From Armillaria gallica (taxonomy: Eukaryota; Basidiomycota; Agaricomycetes; Agaricales; Physalacriaceae), in the NCBI GenBank assembly GCA_037576215.1, contig JBANDB010000009.1:1178001-1242000 (forward strand): a stretch of 64,000 nt of DNA. Reading direction: 5' to 3'. Below the pieces are notes generated by a model. It was given only the letters and a program-made list of their open reading frames with translations, did not search any database and had not been told where the DNA came from. This document shows positions 30,311 through 41,836 of this stretch, in pieces. The position numbers and the translations under genes are program-made. The stretch's first letter is position 1; every line of letters starts with the position of its first letter.

Positions 30311-31690
30311 ACTTTCACTCTTGACGGCAAATAGAACACACACTGGATTCAAATAGCCCGTACATTTCACGTTCAGTTCCTCTCCGTATAGGCTACCTGA
30401 TACACCCAGGTCGTAATAATTCGCTCAGACCCAGCCCGCTATCACCGAGCATCTCGACATTCGTTGTCCCCGCTGTATTTCTTGAGCCACCAACAGAACA
30501 AACTCGAGTCGTCATCATCCTAGCATCGGTTTTACCCATACGACTCCATGGACTGATCGATGAACAGTCAGGTCAAACCTTGATTCTTTTTACACGGCTC
30601 CATTCCCTGCTCTCAAGTGGTTCAACGCACAGACGGCGGTATTGCTATAGGAACCATAGGCGGTGATTCAGTATCAACTTCAGCGCCTCAATATAGAGGA
30701 AGGATCAATAAGGACGTCTTAGTCGGTAGTACGTGTTTTTACGTACGATTGTGTCCATGCTAACATTGAATCCAGGCCTGGTTACACCCATAACTCCAGC
30801 ACAAACAGATCTGTTTCACCTTCATTTTGCCCGATGACCGTGCGCATTGACTGAGAAGTATTTTTCGGGGGTACGTATGTTTTTATTGTGACTGAGAGTG
30901 TCCTACTAATATAGACTAGGGTCATCACAATCGCCATCAATAGAGGGAACGACGCTCGACTATCAAGCATGGATATGCAGGGGAGATACGACAGAGAAGG
31001 CCGTGTCTTAAAGGCTCGGTCTATCGTTATACTCCTGATTGACTCGTAATTTCACTCTCAACGGCAACGAAACACGCTGGTTCAAATTGCCCGTACACTT
31101 TACGCTCACAATTCCTCTCCGTATATGCAGCCTGATTCACCTCCATCGCGATACTTTGCTCAGAGTCCCAGCCTGCTACCACCAGCCATCTCGGCGTGCG
31201 TTGGCCCAGCTTGATTTCTTGAGCCATCAGCTATTACTAACTCTCAAGCCCTCTGACGTAGGGACGATGGTGTTGAGGAATCACAGGCGTCGATTTGGTA
31301 TCAACTTCAGTGCCTCGATGTGTAGGAAGGATTAAGGACGTCATAGTTGGAGGTATGTGCTGTTACATCGAGTATTAGTTGTGTTCTCGCTAACGTCGAC
31401 TTCAGCCCTGATTGCACCTCTGACACAAATGGATTTCTTCTCTCCGTCATTTTCGAACGGCAATATAAGCCTGTCCCGAATAGCTTGCTGATTCACAATG
31501 GCACTCAAGCATGGCCGCACTATAGGCAGTCGTCGATCTACCATACCTCGAGCCATCAGCCATCGGAGGGCGATAAGCGCTCCAAGACCATTTTTCTCTT
31601 GGAAGTCTTAAAGGTCATGTTGGTCCTCTTCTTTTCAATCGCCTTCGCCTGGCGCATCGTCGATCAGTGACTTGATCTCCTCACAGACAT
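30310..31690 (+). repeat. Recurrent block with intron-like signature and coiled-coil gene 5' remnant
   Basis: Near 30,870-30,915 there is GTACGTATGT...TACTAATATAG, found also near 37,575, 43,830 and 60,640. Downstream, around 31,040-31,110, a frame reads NFTLNGNETRWFKLPVHF, related to the sequence near 44,020. At 31,580-31,667 a frame reads VLKVMLVLFFSIAFAW then RIVD and a stop. This is the membrane segment of the coiled-coil family, cut off before the coil. No intact gene. Confidence 0.45.
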
Positions 31691-33060
31691 AACTCTGTAA
31701 ACGCCATGTCTACGAAGACGGCGTACAACCGATTGGAGCATGTTTGCTAGACGTGAATTATGATCCGCCTGCTTCTTATGTTGTTCTTATGTTTCACTGG
31801 TCAATCGAGCCACGACGACGGGAATATAATGGAGTGGGTAAGTGTGTTCTCTATTGTAACATGTTCTGCGGTCTGAATGATGTCTCCTCACTCAGTCCGA
31901 GTAAATGCCAGCTCACCATGACGGTCGGAATCAAGTGTACATACTTGACACGATGACGGTAGCAGAATAAGATGAAGAAGTTTTTTATGTATGGTAAGTC
32001 GCCTCCAGGTCTAAGTGGTCTTATGTAATGCGTAGAGTCCAATCAGTGGCAGCTACGGCATGGCTAATTTCGTAATGGTTCAAGGCTCTGCTACCCTCTA
32101 GTGTAAATTGCGCCAGCGTAGAGTGCTGTGGAGCCTTGACGATGCCGTTACCTTCCGACTTCAATGGCGCATATATATCCACCTCGCCACCTTGCAGTGG
32201 TGCGCCCGACTTTAACCACATCTCAGAGGATCCCGCTAACATAGAATAGTATCATCGCGGGCCTCAGTCTACACTACTTTCTCCATATCCACGGAAGAAA
32301 TGACGCTCTACCATCGAGAAGAATAATAATCAGTGGGAAGAAAGATTTTTTGGAGACCCGTTTCTTCATTGTATTTCCCGTTGTTCGTATTCTCGGTCCC
32401 AATACAATTGATGCAGCCTACTTGGCATTGGAACAGTAACCATCGAGAATCCGTCCGTAGGCCTTAGGAACTACCCGGCATCACCGAACTGGTTTGGGTC
32501 TCCACCGTCTCAACGTCAACTGAACATCATCACCCTGAGAGTTACGTGTCAAGTCTTGCCGTATATATTCAGCCCGACACCGCAGCCACATCTCAATCAG
32601 TCCAGATATCTGGACTTCCACATCTCTTGCTCTGACCAACAGCAGAACAGACAGATTTCCCATGGGACTCAATTGATGTCGATTAATAGCGAGGTGATAT
32701 CCCCGGCTCTCAAGCGGTCTCCTGACACAGGGATTACCTGGGAAAGCACTGGAGTGGGCGACGAGTTTAAGGAGAAAGACGTTCACTTCTGCTTGGCCCA
32801 TACAACCGTAATAATTACGGACTTCTTAGTCGTCAGTGTGCTTTTTATTGAATACTCAGAATGTACTGGCATAGATGCAACACTGACATCAGTCACAAGT
32901 ACATCCTACAACCCTTGCATATTTCGAATGATGGACCTGTTTTACACAGACGATGGAACGAACCTGGTCTGGAGAACTCGACTTGTTTACCGGTGAGGAT
33001 ATTTTGGCGCCACCACACCCAGGCCAATCGAGGGTGATAGGCGCTTCAGAAGCGGCTTTT
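31690..33060. repeat. Well-conserved duplicated block without assigned gene
   Basis: This is nearly identical to 62,519-63,830. The longest plus-strand frame (32,556-32,996) has counterparts in the right copy, but minus-strand frames are equally long, and similarity at this level does not distinguish coding from recent duplication. The AGACGG at 31,716-31,721 is the empty target site of the 999-bp transposon present in the right copy. Confidence 0.45.
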
Positions 33061-33095
33061 TTAAATTTTAAAGTTAAGCGCCTGCACGTTGCCTG

Positions 33096-33101
33096 CACGT
33101 G
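33096..33101 (+). promoter_or_regulatory. CACGTG box upstream of coiled-coil gene copy 1
   Basis: CACGTG in the context GCCTGCACGTGTGAAGCC lies 75 bp before the ATG at 33,176. Equivalent boxes lie 75-81 bp before the other copies. A half copy (GCCTGCACGTT) lies just upstream. It is a typical bHLH-type site. Confidence 0.55.
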
Positions 33102-33175
33102 TGAAGCCAACTAGACTCAATTCCAACGTAAGGTATCTTCGCTACCGCCATCGTCTCAGTTCTGAACCAGGAACC

Positions 33176-34792
33176 ATGGATCACTCTGCAAAGTAGGTTT
33201 GTTCACCAGTGCGCTTCCAATTTCGCTTCTATCACAACACTATAGCCCTTGGTTGTCTTCAAGTTCTCCACCTCCAAATTACAGTACCTTTCCAGATGAC
33301 GACGCAGGTACTGATCCTCCAGATCACTGTCTTATCCTGCATTTGATATCATTCCTCTAGGTCCAAGAAATGAGCAGACACCATTGAACCCGCAAAGGAC
33401 TCAGAGATTTAGGAAGTACTCGTTTAGTGCTTTGAAGGCACTGATAATCCTCCTCTTGCTAATGGGGCTTACCTGGCACTTTATTGACGACTACTCCAAC
33501 GTCCGCCGCAGCGACGTCCAGGAAAGGATCCGCCATCGTGAAGAGTTGGAACGTTTGAAGCGGATCGAGTTCGAGGACGCGCAGCGAAAATTGGCGCATG
33601 AACGGGAAGACGAGGAGAGGCGGCTGTCATTTGAAGAAGAGGATCGACAGAGGAAGGAAGAAAGGGAAAGGCAGGAAAGAGAAATCGTACGCGATGAAGC
33701 ACGACGAAAACTGGCGCATGAAGAAGAAGACGATAAGAGGAGGAAACAGAGAGAAAGAGAAGACAAGGCGATTGAGCTCGAGGAAGCACGGCGGAAGTTG
33801 GCGCATATGAAGGAGGATGAGCAGCGCCGTTTAGCACATGCGAAGGAGGATCGAATTCGGAGGGAAGAGAGGGAAAGACAGGATAAGGAAATCGAACGCG
33901 AAGAGGCACAGAGAAAGCAGACTCATCAGCAGGAGGATGAACGGAGACGGCGGGCGCATGAAGAAGAGGACAAGAAGCGAAAGGCAGAGAAGGAAAGAGA
34001 AGATAGAATCATCCGGGCTCGAGAAAGCGCTGTCGTGCGCAGAGAACAGACCGTCCAGGCGAAGGAGGATGCGATGCGGGAGGATGAAGAACACAGGAAG
34101 CGCGCTGGGCTGATCTGGCAGGACTTGACGCCGGAGAAGCGGTGTTTGAGCTACGAGAAGAGGATGTATCAGGCCAAACTGATAAACATTCCTTACGGAG
34201 AGGACGCGCAGAGCTGGTGCATGAAGACAGCTATCGATATCCATGGAGTCACATATGACCATCCAGATTTTTGCACAAAGGAGAGACAGGTGCGTTTATT
34301 CTACTCTTCGAAGGTTATCGTAGGTGTGATTTACTTTTCGCTGTCTAGGATGGCGCCGTTAGTATTGTTGGACATTGGACCGTAACGTCGAACGAACCGA
34401 CGTGCAAGACATGGTGGGGTAATCACGAGAAAAAGGTACGTGCTTACTACGGACGCGTAAGCCTGTGCTGATATCCTTCCTTCAGAACTGCTACGGATCC
34501 CGGAGAATGGTACGTCATGCTGTTGTAGTCGTTACCCGATACTAAATAACACTCTATCATAGCGCGTTGAAGCATATATGTTCAATCATCAAGAGCCCTG
34601 GGACAACTGGGCTGAGATGTGCTATTCCACCCCCTCTCAATTCGCCTGGCAGAGCTTTGCTCACCCTGATACGTGCGAGAATAAGGTTAGTGATGGGCCA
34701 TCCTATGCTGTCGTGCTGATTCCTTTCTCCAGGGAAAATATGGTATAGCTGGAAGCTGGTTCATCGATGTTGATGAGAGCGAGTGCCCGTGA
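33176..34792 (+). CDS. Membrane-anchored coiled-coil protein with two Cys modules, copy 1
   Basis: Proposed exons: 33,176-33,192, 33,246-33,307, 33,361-34,289, 34,349-34,435, 34,486-34,509, 34,563-34,685 and 34,733-34,792, giving 433 residues. Order: a Pro/Ser-rich N-tail, one membrane segment (ALIILLLLMGLTW), a highly charged coiled coil (about 74-280) built of repeats starting EARRKLAH or similar, then two related C-terminal modules (about 288-433) with four Cys each. Module 1 has CLSYEKRMY, SWCMKTAIDIHG, DFCTKE and EPTCKTWW. Module 2 has NCYGSRRM, EMCYSTP, DTCENKG and DESECP. The layout suggests a type II membrane protein with a disulfide-bonded outer head. The module pattern is common in Agaricomycetes but unnamed to my knowledge. 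It has one more intron than copies 2 and 3. Confidence 0.85.
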
Positions 34793-35110
34793 ACAGTCTC
34801 TGTTAGATGTGTTTGGTCATTTTGGATATTTCACTGTAACTAATAACTTGCAACTCCGTGCGGAATCTGTATCAACGGCTTCGTATCATTACGGCGTGAG
34901 TGATGCACGGGGTAGAAAAGCGACTTCCACCCCGTAAAGAAACGATGAAAATAGCAGTCATCCTAGTAGGACAGTGAAGGGAAGAATCGAACAGTGTTGG
35001 AGAACTATATCGTTACGCAAATGTCATATCTCCGTTGCTACTCGAAAGACTTCCTTCCGTTATGGGGAGAGGTAGAGTGATATTCTGAAAGGAAGGTTCA
35101 GGTCAATGGA
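34793..35110. other. Short spacer between convergent genes
   Basis: Nothing recognised; it separates copy 1 from the convergent DUF6534-like gene. Its counterpart lies at about 39,580-39,830. Confidence 0.4.
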
Positions 35111-35113
35111 ATG

Positions 35114-36333
35114 TCAGTCACGAAACACTGGGCGTACCGTCTGTACCATATCTGCTTCGGTCATGGAGAGACCGGGAATTGTGACATCCTCAAAAGAAGT
35201 TTCAGGTAAGCCGGCGGCGGTTGCGGAAAAGACCGCACGTACCGTCTGTCCTGAATCAGCCATCCCGCTTCCAGCAGCACGAGGAGGAGCAAATCTGATT
35301 ATCTTTTGATCAACATGATGTCCTTTTGTGGTAGACCACGTCGAACTCTGGTGCGAGTTGAGCCTGGACAGGTTTAGTGAATTCGGAGAAGAAACCAGTG
35401 GAACTAGACTCACATGGCGAGCAGAGAATTTATACAGACTATTGATGATGACTTAGTTTTAAAATGCAGAGGAAGAGGATTTAAATACTGACGCTTTGGC
35501 AAGATGGAGTCGATTGCAACGAAAACGAGAGTGTCCGGCCAGGCGATGTACTGATTGACACCGATACCAGATCGGAGAATGATCGAACAGGCAATGAAGG
35601 GGATTAATCACCGTCACGAGAGTAAAAAGGGAGCATGCGCTAGGTAGGTACTGTCGCAACTAGCTTGCGGAACATTCCTTACACGAGATTCATACCTCGT
35701 CGCCAGCCCGGATATCGCTACGAGCCGGATTAGTCTCAAAATTATGTTGGTAGTACTATAGAAGCTGCAAGAGAAAATTCGTTGATCTTAGGATGAAAGA
35801 CAGACCTAGAGAAGTTGGTCATCGACCTGCCCTTGTGCAAGTAAAAGCACATGGCACCAGCGATCACGAAGTCTGCCCCCGCGGTGGTGGAGAAATCTGC
35901 ATATGGATGCCTGCCAGAGATCAACAGTCGTGCGAACCAGAAGAGTACGTACGACCTACCTTGATAGTCGAAACGTCCATAAAGCTTGACAGGGTGTATC
36001 TGAAGATGAAATAAATGAGAGAAATGAATGCATTAGTTTACTGCATGCTCACGTATCATAAATAAATCACGTCTGCCTTGGATTGGTATCTTTTACAACG
36101 AGAAAATTACAGAAACCATGCTTACAGGATCCTGTGCCTAAAAGAAAATTAGTTTGCCTGGTTTCATTTCTCATCAGTATGCGGGAAGCCTCACCAAACG
36201 TAGCTGCGACAGCAAGAAACTGTAGGTCGAATATCATCGCCGCAATGCGCGATCTCGATACTTCATCTTTGCTCCCCGACATAGCGAATCTTTGGAGGGG
36301 GTAAACGTCTTCTATATTCCCCGTTTCCCGCAA
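35114..36333 (-). pseudogene. DUF6534-like 7TM gene, C-terminal half (next to copy 1)
   Basis: The minus strand shows a segment AMIFDLQFLAVAATFGEA, then AGADFVIAGAMCFYLHKG, then GVNQYIAWPDTLVFVAIDS and, after introns, LYKFSARH/RLNSHQSS. This matches the family's last transmembrane helices and its LYxNSLLAxLNSR signature. A soluble tail ends at a stop at 35,114. Introns of about 50-60 nt with GTCAGT or GTGAGT starts are seen. The N-terminal helices are absent upstream of about 36,250, so this copy seems truncated. It converges on coiled-coil copy 1. Confidence 0.6.
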
Positions 36334-38107
36334 CTCTGAATAACTTCAAGTTCTGTCCTCACTCAGGCCGAGTTAACGGTCCACAGTCGCAACCAAATGT
36401 ATTCGATGCGACATCAGTAGGAGAACCTAAAGCGTAGGGGCGCACTACGTCGTCTAGCACCCAGCGTCCCAGAGGCAGAATTACAATATAGGGCGACGGC
36501 GCAGCTGGTTTCCTGAAGACCTTTAAATACCTTCTGGATGAGAGGATTAGAGACTGAGGGTGTCTTTACTTCTGGATAACGGTGCGTATCCCTACACCCT
36601 GACACTTCAAGCGATGGTGCGTTCAGCAACCTAAGAGGTAAGACCCCCCCCAATTGCATGAGCAGTATGAATTAGTCAGCGTAAGGGGTCCTCCAAAGTT
36701 GCTTCCATACACGGAGCTACAGTATGAGGAAAGGGACATCAGCAGGTGAACGGAACGCACCTTGCCCCAATTTATCAGTTCCGTGCTCCTTCAATTCAAC
36801 CTGTCAAGGATCGCCGCCATCGAAACAGAGAAACGTGGTCGCCCCAGAAGGTAAATCCATCGCCAGCGGTATTACGGCGGGTGAGTTCCGATGTCGCGCA
36901 TGAGGTCCACCGGGAGGCCGCCAGAGTATTCGCCACTATAATACGATTATAGTGCCAGTCAGGAGGCATCCTCGAAATCTAAAAGAAGCTCTGCAGTGCG
37001 GGCTCTCTGTCCGACTCCGACCTGAGTGAACGATAAAGCATCGATATGTAACCGGCCAAGATCAGAGCAAGAAATGGTGGCCGTGGGAAAAACCGAAATT
37101 GCAGTCTTCACCGCAACCACTGGCACTATCGTCGTCTATGACTCATTCAACCGACCTACGAGTACGACAATGGGAATAACAATGCTCTATTTTATTGCTC
37201 TGACTAGCGGGCTATCTGAGCAGGTGCGCGTCTTCTCTCTCGCCTGTTTCCGCCAGTCTGAATTATTTGGTGGTCCACGCACGCGACCGAATTTGACGCA
37301 ATGCCGGTGCTAGTAGTAAGAGCGAGAACGAGGGAGTACAGTCTGTCGTCTAGGCTTCGTTCCTGCAGCCTGTGTCTAAGTATAATTGCAGGGATGTCAC
37401 CCAATTCGTAGCACCAGCAATGCAGCTGGTCCTGATTGTACCAGGTTTTCTCACTCCCGTGACTGGAGAGTGGATTGATGGCAGCTGAGGCAATGATGTG
37501 GTTGGAAAAGAGGATCCTCGGTTGCCACGCGCATACATCTCTCTCCGGCAGTTCGAGAAGAATCTTTCGGTGGTACGTATGCCTTTATTGTGACTGAGAG
37601 TGTCCTACTAATATAGACTAGAAGTGTCACAACCGGTTTCCCCACCATCAAAAGAGGGAACGATGTTCGACCATCAAGCATGGATATGCGGGGGAGATAC
37701 GACAGAGAAGGCAGTGTCCTGAAGGCTCGGCGCTTGCAGTCTTGCCAGATAAAACGTTTGTGATATCTATTTTAAAGCAGCTCTATTATAGTGCCTGTAA
37801 TGGTGTACGTCCCTCACTCTACCTTATTCATTATGCTCTGCTCGGAACCCCACAAAGAAACTCTAATACGCGAGACGCACTCAACAGTGTGATTAAAACG
37901 GCATGAGCCTTTGTGGCCATGGCATATGGCACGCCATATCAGGGCCGTGGGTCCGGCCGTTCCTTATTGGGACCTTGTGCCGGTACCAACACTAATACCA
38001 ACACCATCAGCCGGTCTTGAATAATTTGTCTGATTCACAACCCCAACATGGCCACATCACGAATGGCCATCGATATACTACGAATCCATCCGAGAGAAAT
38101 AATAAGC
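36334..38107. repeat. Recurrent block between unit 1 and unit 2
   Basis: At 36,770-36,990 this repeats the GLDTTG/FWSD block, with more decay. At 37,560-37,620 it repeats the intron-like signature GTACGTATG...TACTAATATAG. At 37,912-38,010 is the dispersed repeat that is split by the DNA transposon elsewhere. No intact gene. Confidence 0.45.
37912..38010 (+). repeat. Intact, shorter copy of the dispersed repeat
   Basis: This carries both the GAGCCTTTGTGGCC start and the GGCCGTTCCTTATTGGGA end in about 100 bp. The transposon at 17,604-22,681 sits between the same two parts elsewhere. It lies just upstream of coiled-coil gene copy 2. Confidence 0.6.
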
Positions 38108-38138
38108 GCTCCAAATCCATTTTTAAGACAAGCGCCTG

Positions 38139-38144
38139 CACGTG
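38139..38144 (+). promoter_or_regulatory. CACGTG box upstream of coiled-coil gene copy 2
   Basis: CACGTG in AGCGCCTGCACGTGCGAAAG lies 81 bp before the exon 1 ATG at 38,225. Confidence 0.55.
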
Positions 38145-38224
38145 CGAAAGCCAACTAAATTCAACTCCGACGTGTGCTTCTTTACTCCCACTGTCGTCTC
38201 CGCTCAGAACCAGAGCCAAGGATT

Positions 38225-39578
38225 ATGGCCGGCGCTGCCAAGTATGTCTTATGATTAGCGTCGTCTTCACTATCGTTGATGTTGTACACCAGACCTCGGT
38301 TGTCCCCACCTCCGCTTTACAGCACCCTCCCTGGATCAGATAACCATGCACGTTCTGATACAAGCGATGAGCGGATACCACTGAACACGCGAACAACCAG
38401 GAGACCCAGGGAGTGTTCGTATACCTTGAAGGTCATGATCGGGCTCCTGTTATCCATGGCATTCACCTGGTACCTCGTTGACGACTATTCCAACACCCAC
38501 CGCACCGACGTCCAGGAAAGGAACCGTCTCCGTGAAGAGTCGGACTGTCTGAAGCGGATTGAGCACGAGGACACACAGCGAAGGCTAGCTTATGAGCGAG
38601 AAGACGAAGAACGACGTTTGGCTTTTGAAGAAGAGAAGCAATGGATGAAGGAGCAGAGGGAGAGGCAGGATAAAGCAATCGCGCACGAGGAGGCGCAGAG
38701 AAAGTGGGATCATCGGCAGGAGGATGAACAGAGACGGCTGGCGCACGAAGAAGAGGACAAGAAGAGGAAGGCAGAGAAGGAAAAAGAAGATAGAATCATC
38801 CAAGCTCGAAAAAGAGCTGTCGCACGCAGAGAACAAACCGTCCAGGCGAAGGAGGATGCAATGCGGGAGGATGAAGAACACAGGAAGCGCGCTGGGTTGG
38901 TCTGGCAGGACTTGACGCCAGAGAAGCGGTGTTTGAGCTACGAGAAGAGGATGTATCAGGCCAAACTGATGAACATTCCCTATGGAGAGGACGCGCAGAG
39001 CTGGTGCATGAAGACGGCTATCGATATTCATGGAGTCACATATGACCATCCAGATTTTTGCACAAAAGAGGGGCAGGTACGTTTATTTTATTCTTCGAAG
39101 GTTATGGTAGGCGCTGACTTGCTTCGTTGACCAGGATGGCGCTGTCAGTATTGTTGGACATTGGTCCGTAACGTCGAATGAACCGACGTGCAAGACGTGG
39201 TGGGGTAATCACGAGAAAAAGGTAAGTATTTACTGCAGATACGCAGACTTGCGTTGATATCCTTCATCTAGGGCTGCTACGGATCCCGCAAAATGGTATG
39301 TCATGCTGTCGTAATCGTTACCCGATACTAGATAACACTATCATAGCGCGTTGAAGCACGTATGTTCAATCATCAAGAGCCCCGGGACAACTGGGCCGAG
39401 ATGTGCTATTCCACTCCCTCTGAAATCGCTGGGAAGAGCTTTGCCCACCCTGATACATGCGAGCACACGGTTGGTGATACTCCGTTGCGTGGACGTGATA
39501 CTCATTTCTTCTCCATAGGTACTCTGGGGTATCGCTGGAAGCTGGTTCATCGATGTTGATGAGAGTGAGTGCCCGTGA
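38225..39578 (+). CDS. Membrane-anchored coiled-coil protein with two Cys modules, copy 2 (short coil)
   Basis: Proposed exons: 38,225-38,241, 38,293-39,076, 39,135-39,221, 39,272-39,295, 39,347-39,469 and 39,519-39,578, giving 364 residues. Same order as copy 1: Pro-rich tail, membrane segment (LKVMIGLLLSMAFTW), charged coil, Cys modules from about residue 219. It is 69 residues shorter than copies 1 and 3, matching loss of two coil units of 29 and 40 residues. All eight Cys of the head are kept. The last exon starts VLWGIAG where the others have GKYGIAG. Introns are 51-58 nt. Expected location and role are as for copy 1. Confidence 0.85.
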
Positions 39579-39829
39579 ACGGCCGCTGGCCTTGCATTTT
39601 GGAAGTGTTGTCGTTCTTGCTGTTTCCCGCTATCGATCATTATAAAACACAAGTTGTACTCAATCAAGAATCTCTATCAACGGCTTCGTATGATGCTACT
39701 GGACGTAAATAATGAGGCCAATAATAGTCGACGTGGATAGTACATATGGGGAAGAATCGAGCTATGTAGGAGAAGTACATCCTTACGCAAATGACATATC
39801 ACCGATACTACTCGAAAGACTTCCTTCTA

Positions 39830-41836
39830 TTACGGGGAGCGGTAGAGTGATATTCTGAAGGGAAGCTTCAGGTCAGTGGAATGACAATCACGGAACGTTA
39901 CACGTACCGTCTGTACCGTATCTGCTTCGGTCACAGAGAGACCGGGGATAGTGATAGTCTGAAGGGAAGTTTCGGGTAAGCCAGCCATGATCGCAGAAAC
40001 GACCCCACATACCGTCTGTCCTGAATCAACCATCCCACTTCCAGCAACTTGGGCGGGAGCAAATCTGATTATCTTTTGATCAATATGGTGTCCTTTTGTG
40101 GTAGACCACATCGAATTCTGGCGTGAGTTGAGCCTGAACAGGGTTAGTGAATTCGGAGAAGAAATCAGTGGAACTAGACTCGCATGGCGAGTAGAGAATT
40201 TATATAGACTGTTGGTGAGGATTTAGTCTTAAAAGGTAGAGGACGAAGATTCGAATACTGACGCTTTGGCAAGATGAAGTCGTTTGCAACGAAAATGAGA
40301 GTGTCCGGCCAGGCGATGTACTGATTGAAACATATATCAGATCGGAAAATGATCGAACAGGTAGTGAACAGGATTAATCACCGTCACGAGAGTAAAAAGG
40401 GAGCATGCGCTAGGTAGGTACTGTCGCAACTAGCTTGCGGAACATTCCTTACACGAGATTCATACCTCGTCGCCAGCCCGGATATCACTACGAGTCGCAT
40501 TAGTCTCAAAATTGTGTTGGTAGTACTTTATGAGCTGCATGAGAACATTCATTGATCTTGGGATGAAAGACAGACCTAGAGAAGTTGGTCATCGACCTGC
40601 CCTTGTGCAAGTAAAAGCACATGGCACCAGCGATCACGAAGTCTGCCCCCGCGATGGTGGAGAAATCCGCATATATGGATGCCTGACAGAGATCAACAGT
40701 CGTGCGAACCAGAAGAGTACGTACGACCTACCTTGATAGTCGAACCGTCCATAAAGCTTGACAGGGTGTATCTGAAGATGAAATAAATGAGAGAAATGAA
40801 TGCATTAGTTTACTGCATGCTCACGTATCATAAATCACATCTGCCTTGGATTAGTATCCTGCACAGCGGGAGAATTGCAGAAACTGTGCTTACAGGTTCC
40901 TGTGCCTATGAGAAAATCAATTCGTCTGACTTCTTGGTTTTTCAGCATGCAGGAAATCTCACCTAACATAGCTACGACAGCAAGGAACTGTAGGTCGAAT
41001 ATCAACGCCGATGTGTGTTCGTAGAGGAAGGAAGACACCTACAATGAACCGTGGCAACATCACATGGAAATGACGGCCGACTGGGAGATTAGAAGATCAA
41101 TGCAAAAGAATTTCAGAGAACGTTGAAGACGAACGTTTCCATATCCTGACGGCGTATAGTCTGTGGCACCGGTGAGTCACTGGTCTTTGTCATCATCAGG
41201 CTTGGACACCAGAAACGATCAACACCTGAGAGAAAAAAAGTTGATAAGCACGGCTTTCCAAATAATGTACTGCAACGCACGTTGAACAATAGCTGCAACT
41301 AAGAGGGAGAGCCTTGGGTTCATACAGACCAACGCAGCGAGGAGATAACGTTACCGGAAAGCTCCTGCAAATAAGGTCAGAACTCAACGGACTCCAAGGC
41401 TTTGGTTGACGTACCAAACGATTCCGAGCAGGGAGAGATAGTTTCCGAATGATTCGATAAGATAGAAATAAAGCGTGTGAGTACTCAAGGCGACATGAAG
41501 CGTATCAAATATCCTGCAGATTGCACCGTGTCAACCGGTATACGTCCTCAGTTTGCCTGAAATTCACCATAAAAAAGCGACCTAGATACGTTTTCGAAAT
41601 GTGTGAGAAAAGTGCAACGTGAGAGCGTACCGCATATCGAAAAAGTCATGGATCGTTAGGAATTTGTTTGTAACAGACGACTGTCTGCAGAATTGTTATC
41701 CCGTAGAACCTAGAGCGTGTAGTGAGCATAGTATCAAAACCTGGATTCTACACAACACTGCAGCTTTAGTCGCTCCGAATGTTGCTCCCAGCCTCGAGGG
41801 GATATCAGCTATCGGTATCGGAAGCGGCGATGACAT
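39830..41836 (-). pseudogene. DUF6534-like 7TM gene with nonsense codon (next to copy 2)
   Basis: The start matches the family: ATG at 41,836 reading MSSPLPIPIADIPSRLGATF. Next come FYGITILQTVVCYKQIPNDP, then a TGA where Trp is usual. DTLHVALSTHTLYFYLIESF and GNYLSLLGIVW follow up to a GTACGT splice site near 41,410. The C-terminal half (ALIFDLQFLAVVAMLGE, then the tail to about 39,840) is closely similar to 35,114-36,333. Middle exons show frame damage. It is convergent with coiled-coil copy 2, as in unit 1. Confidence 0.6.

Larger units (their letters stand above)
27125..33240. repeat. Segmental duplication, left copy
   Basis: Most of this block matches 56,830-64,000 in the same order and orientation: a decayed DUF6534-like gene, a decayed coiled-coil gene, repeated blocks, and the start of an intact coiled-coil gene. 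Stretches such as 31,870-32,230 against 62,650-63,050, and 32,520-32,870 against 63,300-63,650, are nearly identical. The left part (27,125-28,700) is more diverged. The copy runs on past the right window edge. Confidence 0.85.

Noticed and set aside
33481..34262. Long minus-strand Leu/Pro/Ser-rich frames at the coiled-coil genes
   Set aside because: They are antisense images of the Glu/Arg/Lys coil and recur at all copies for that reason.
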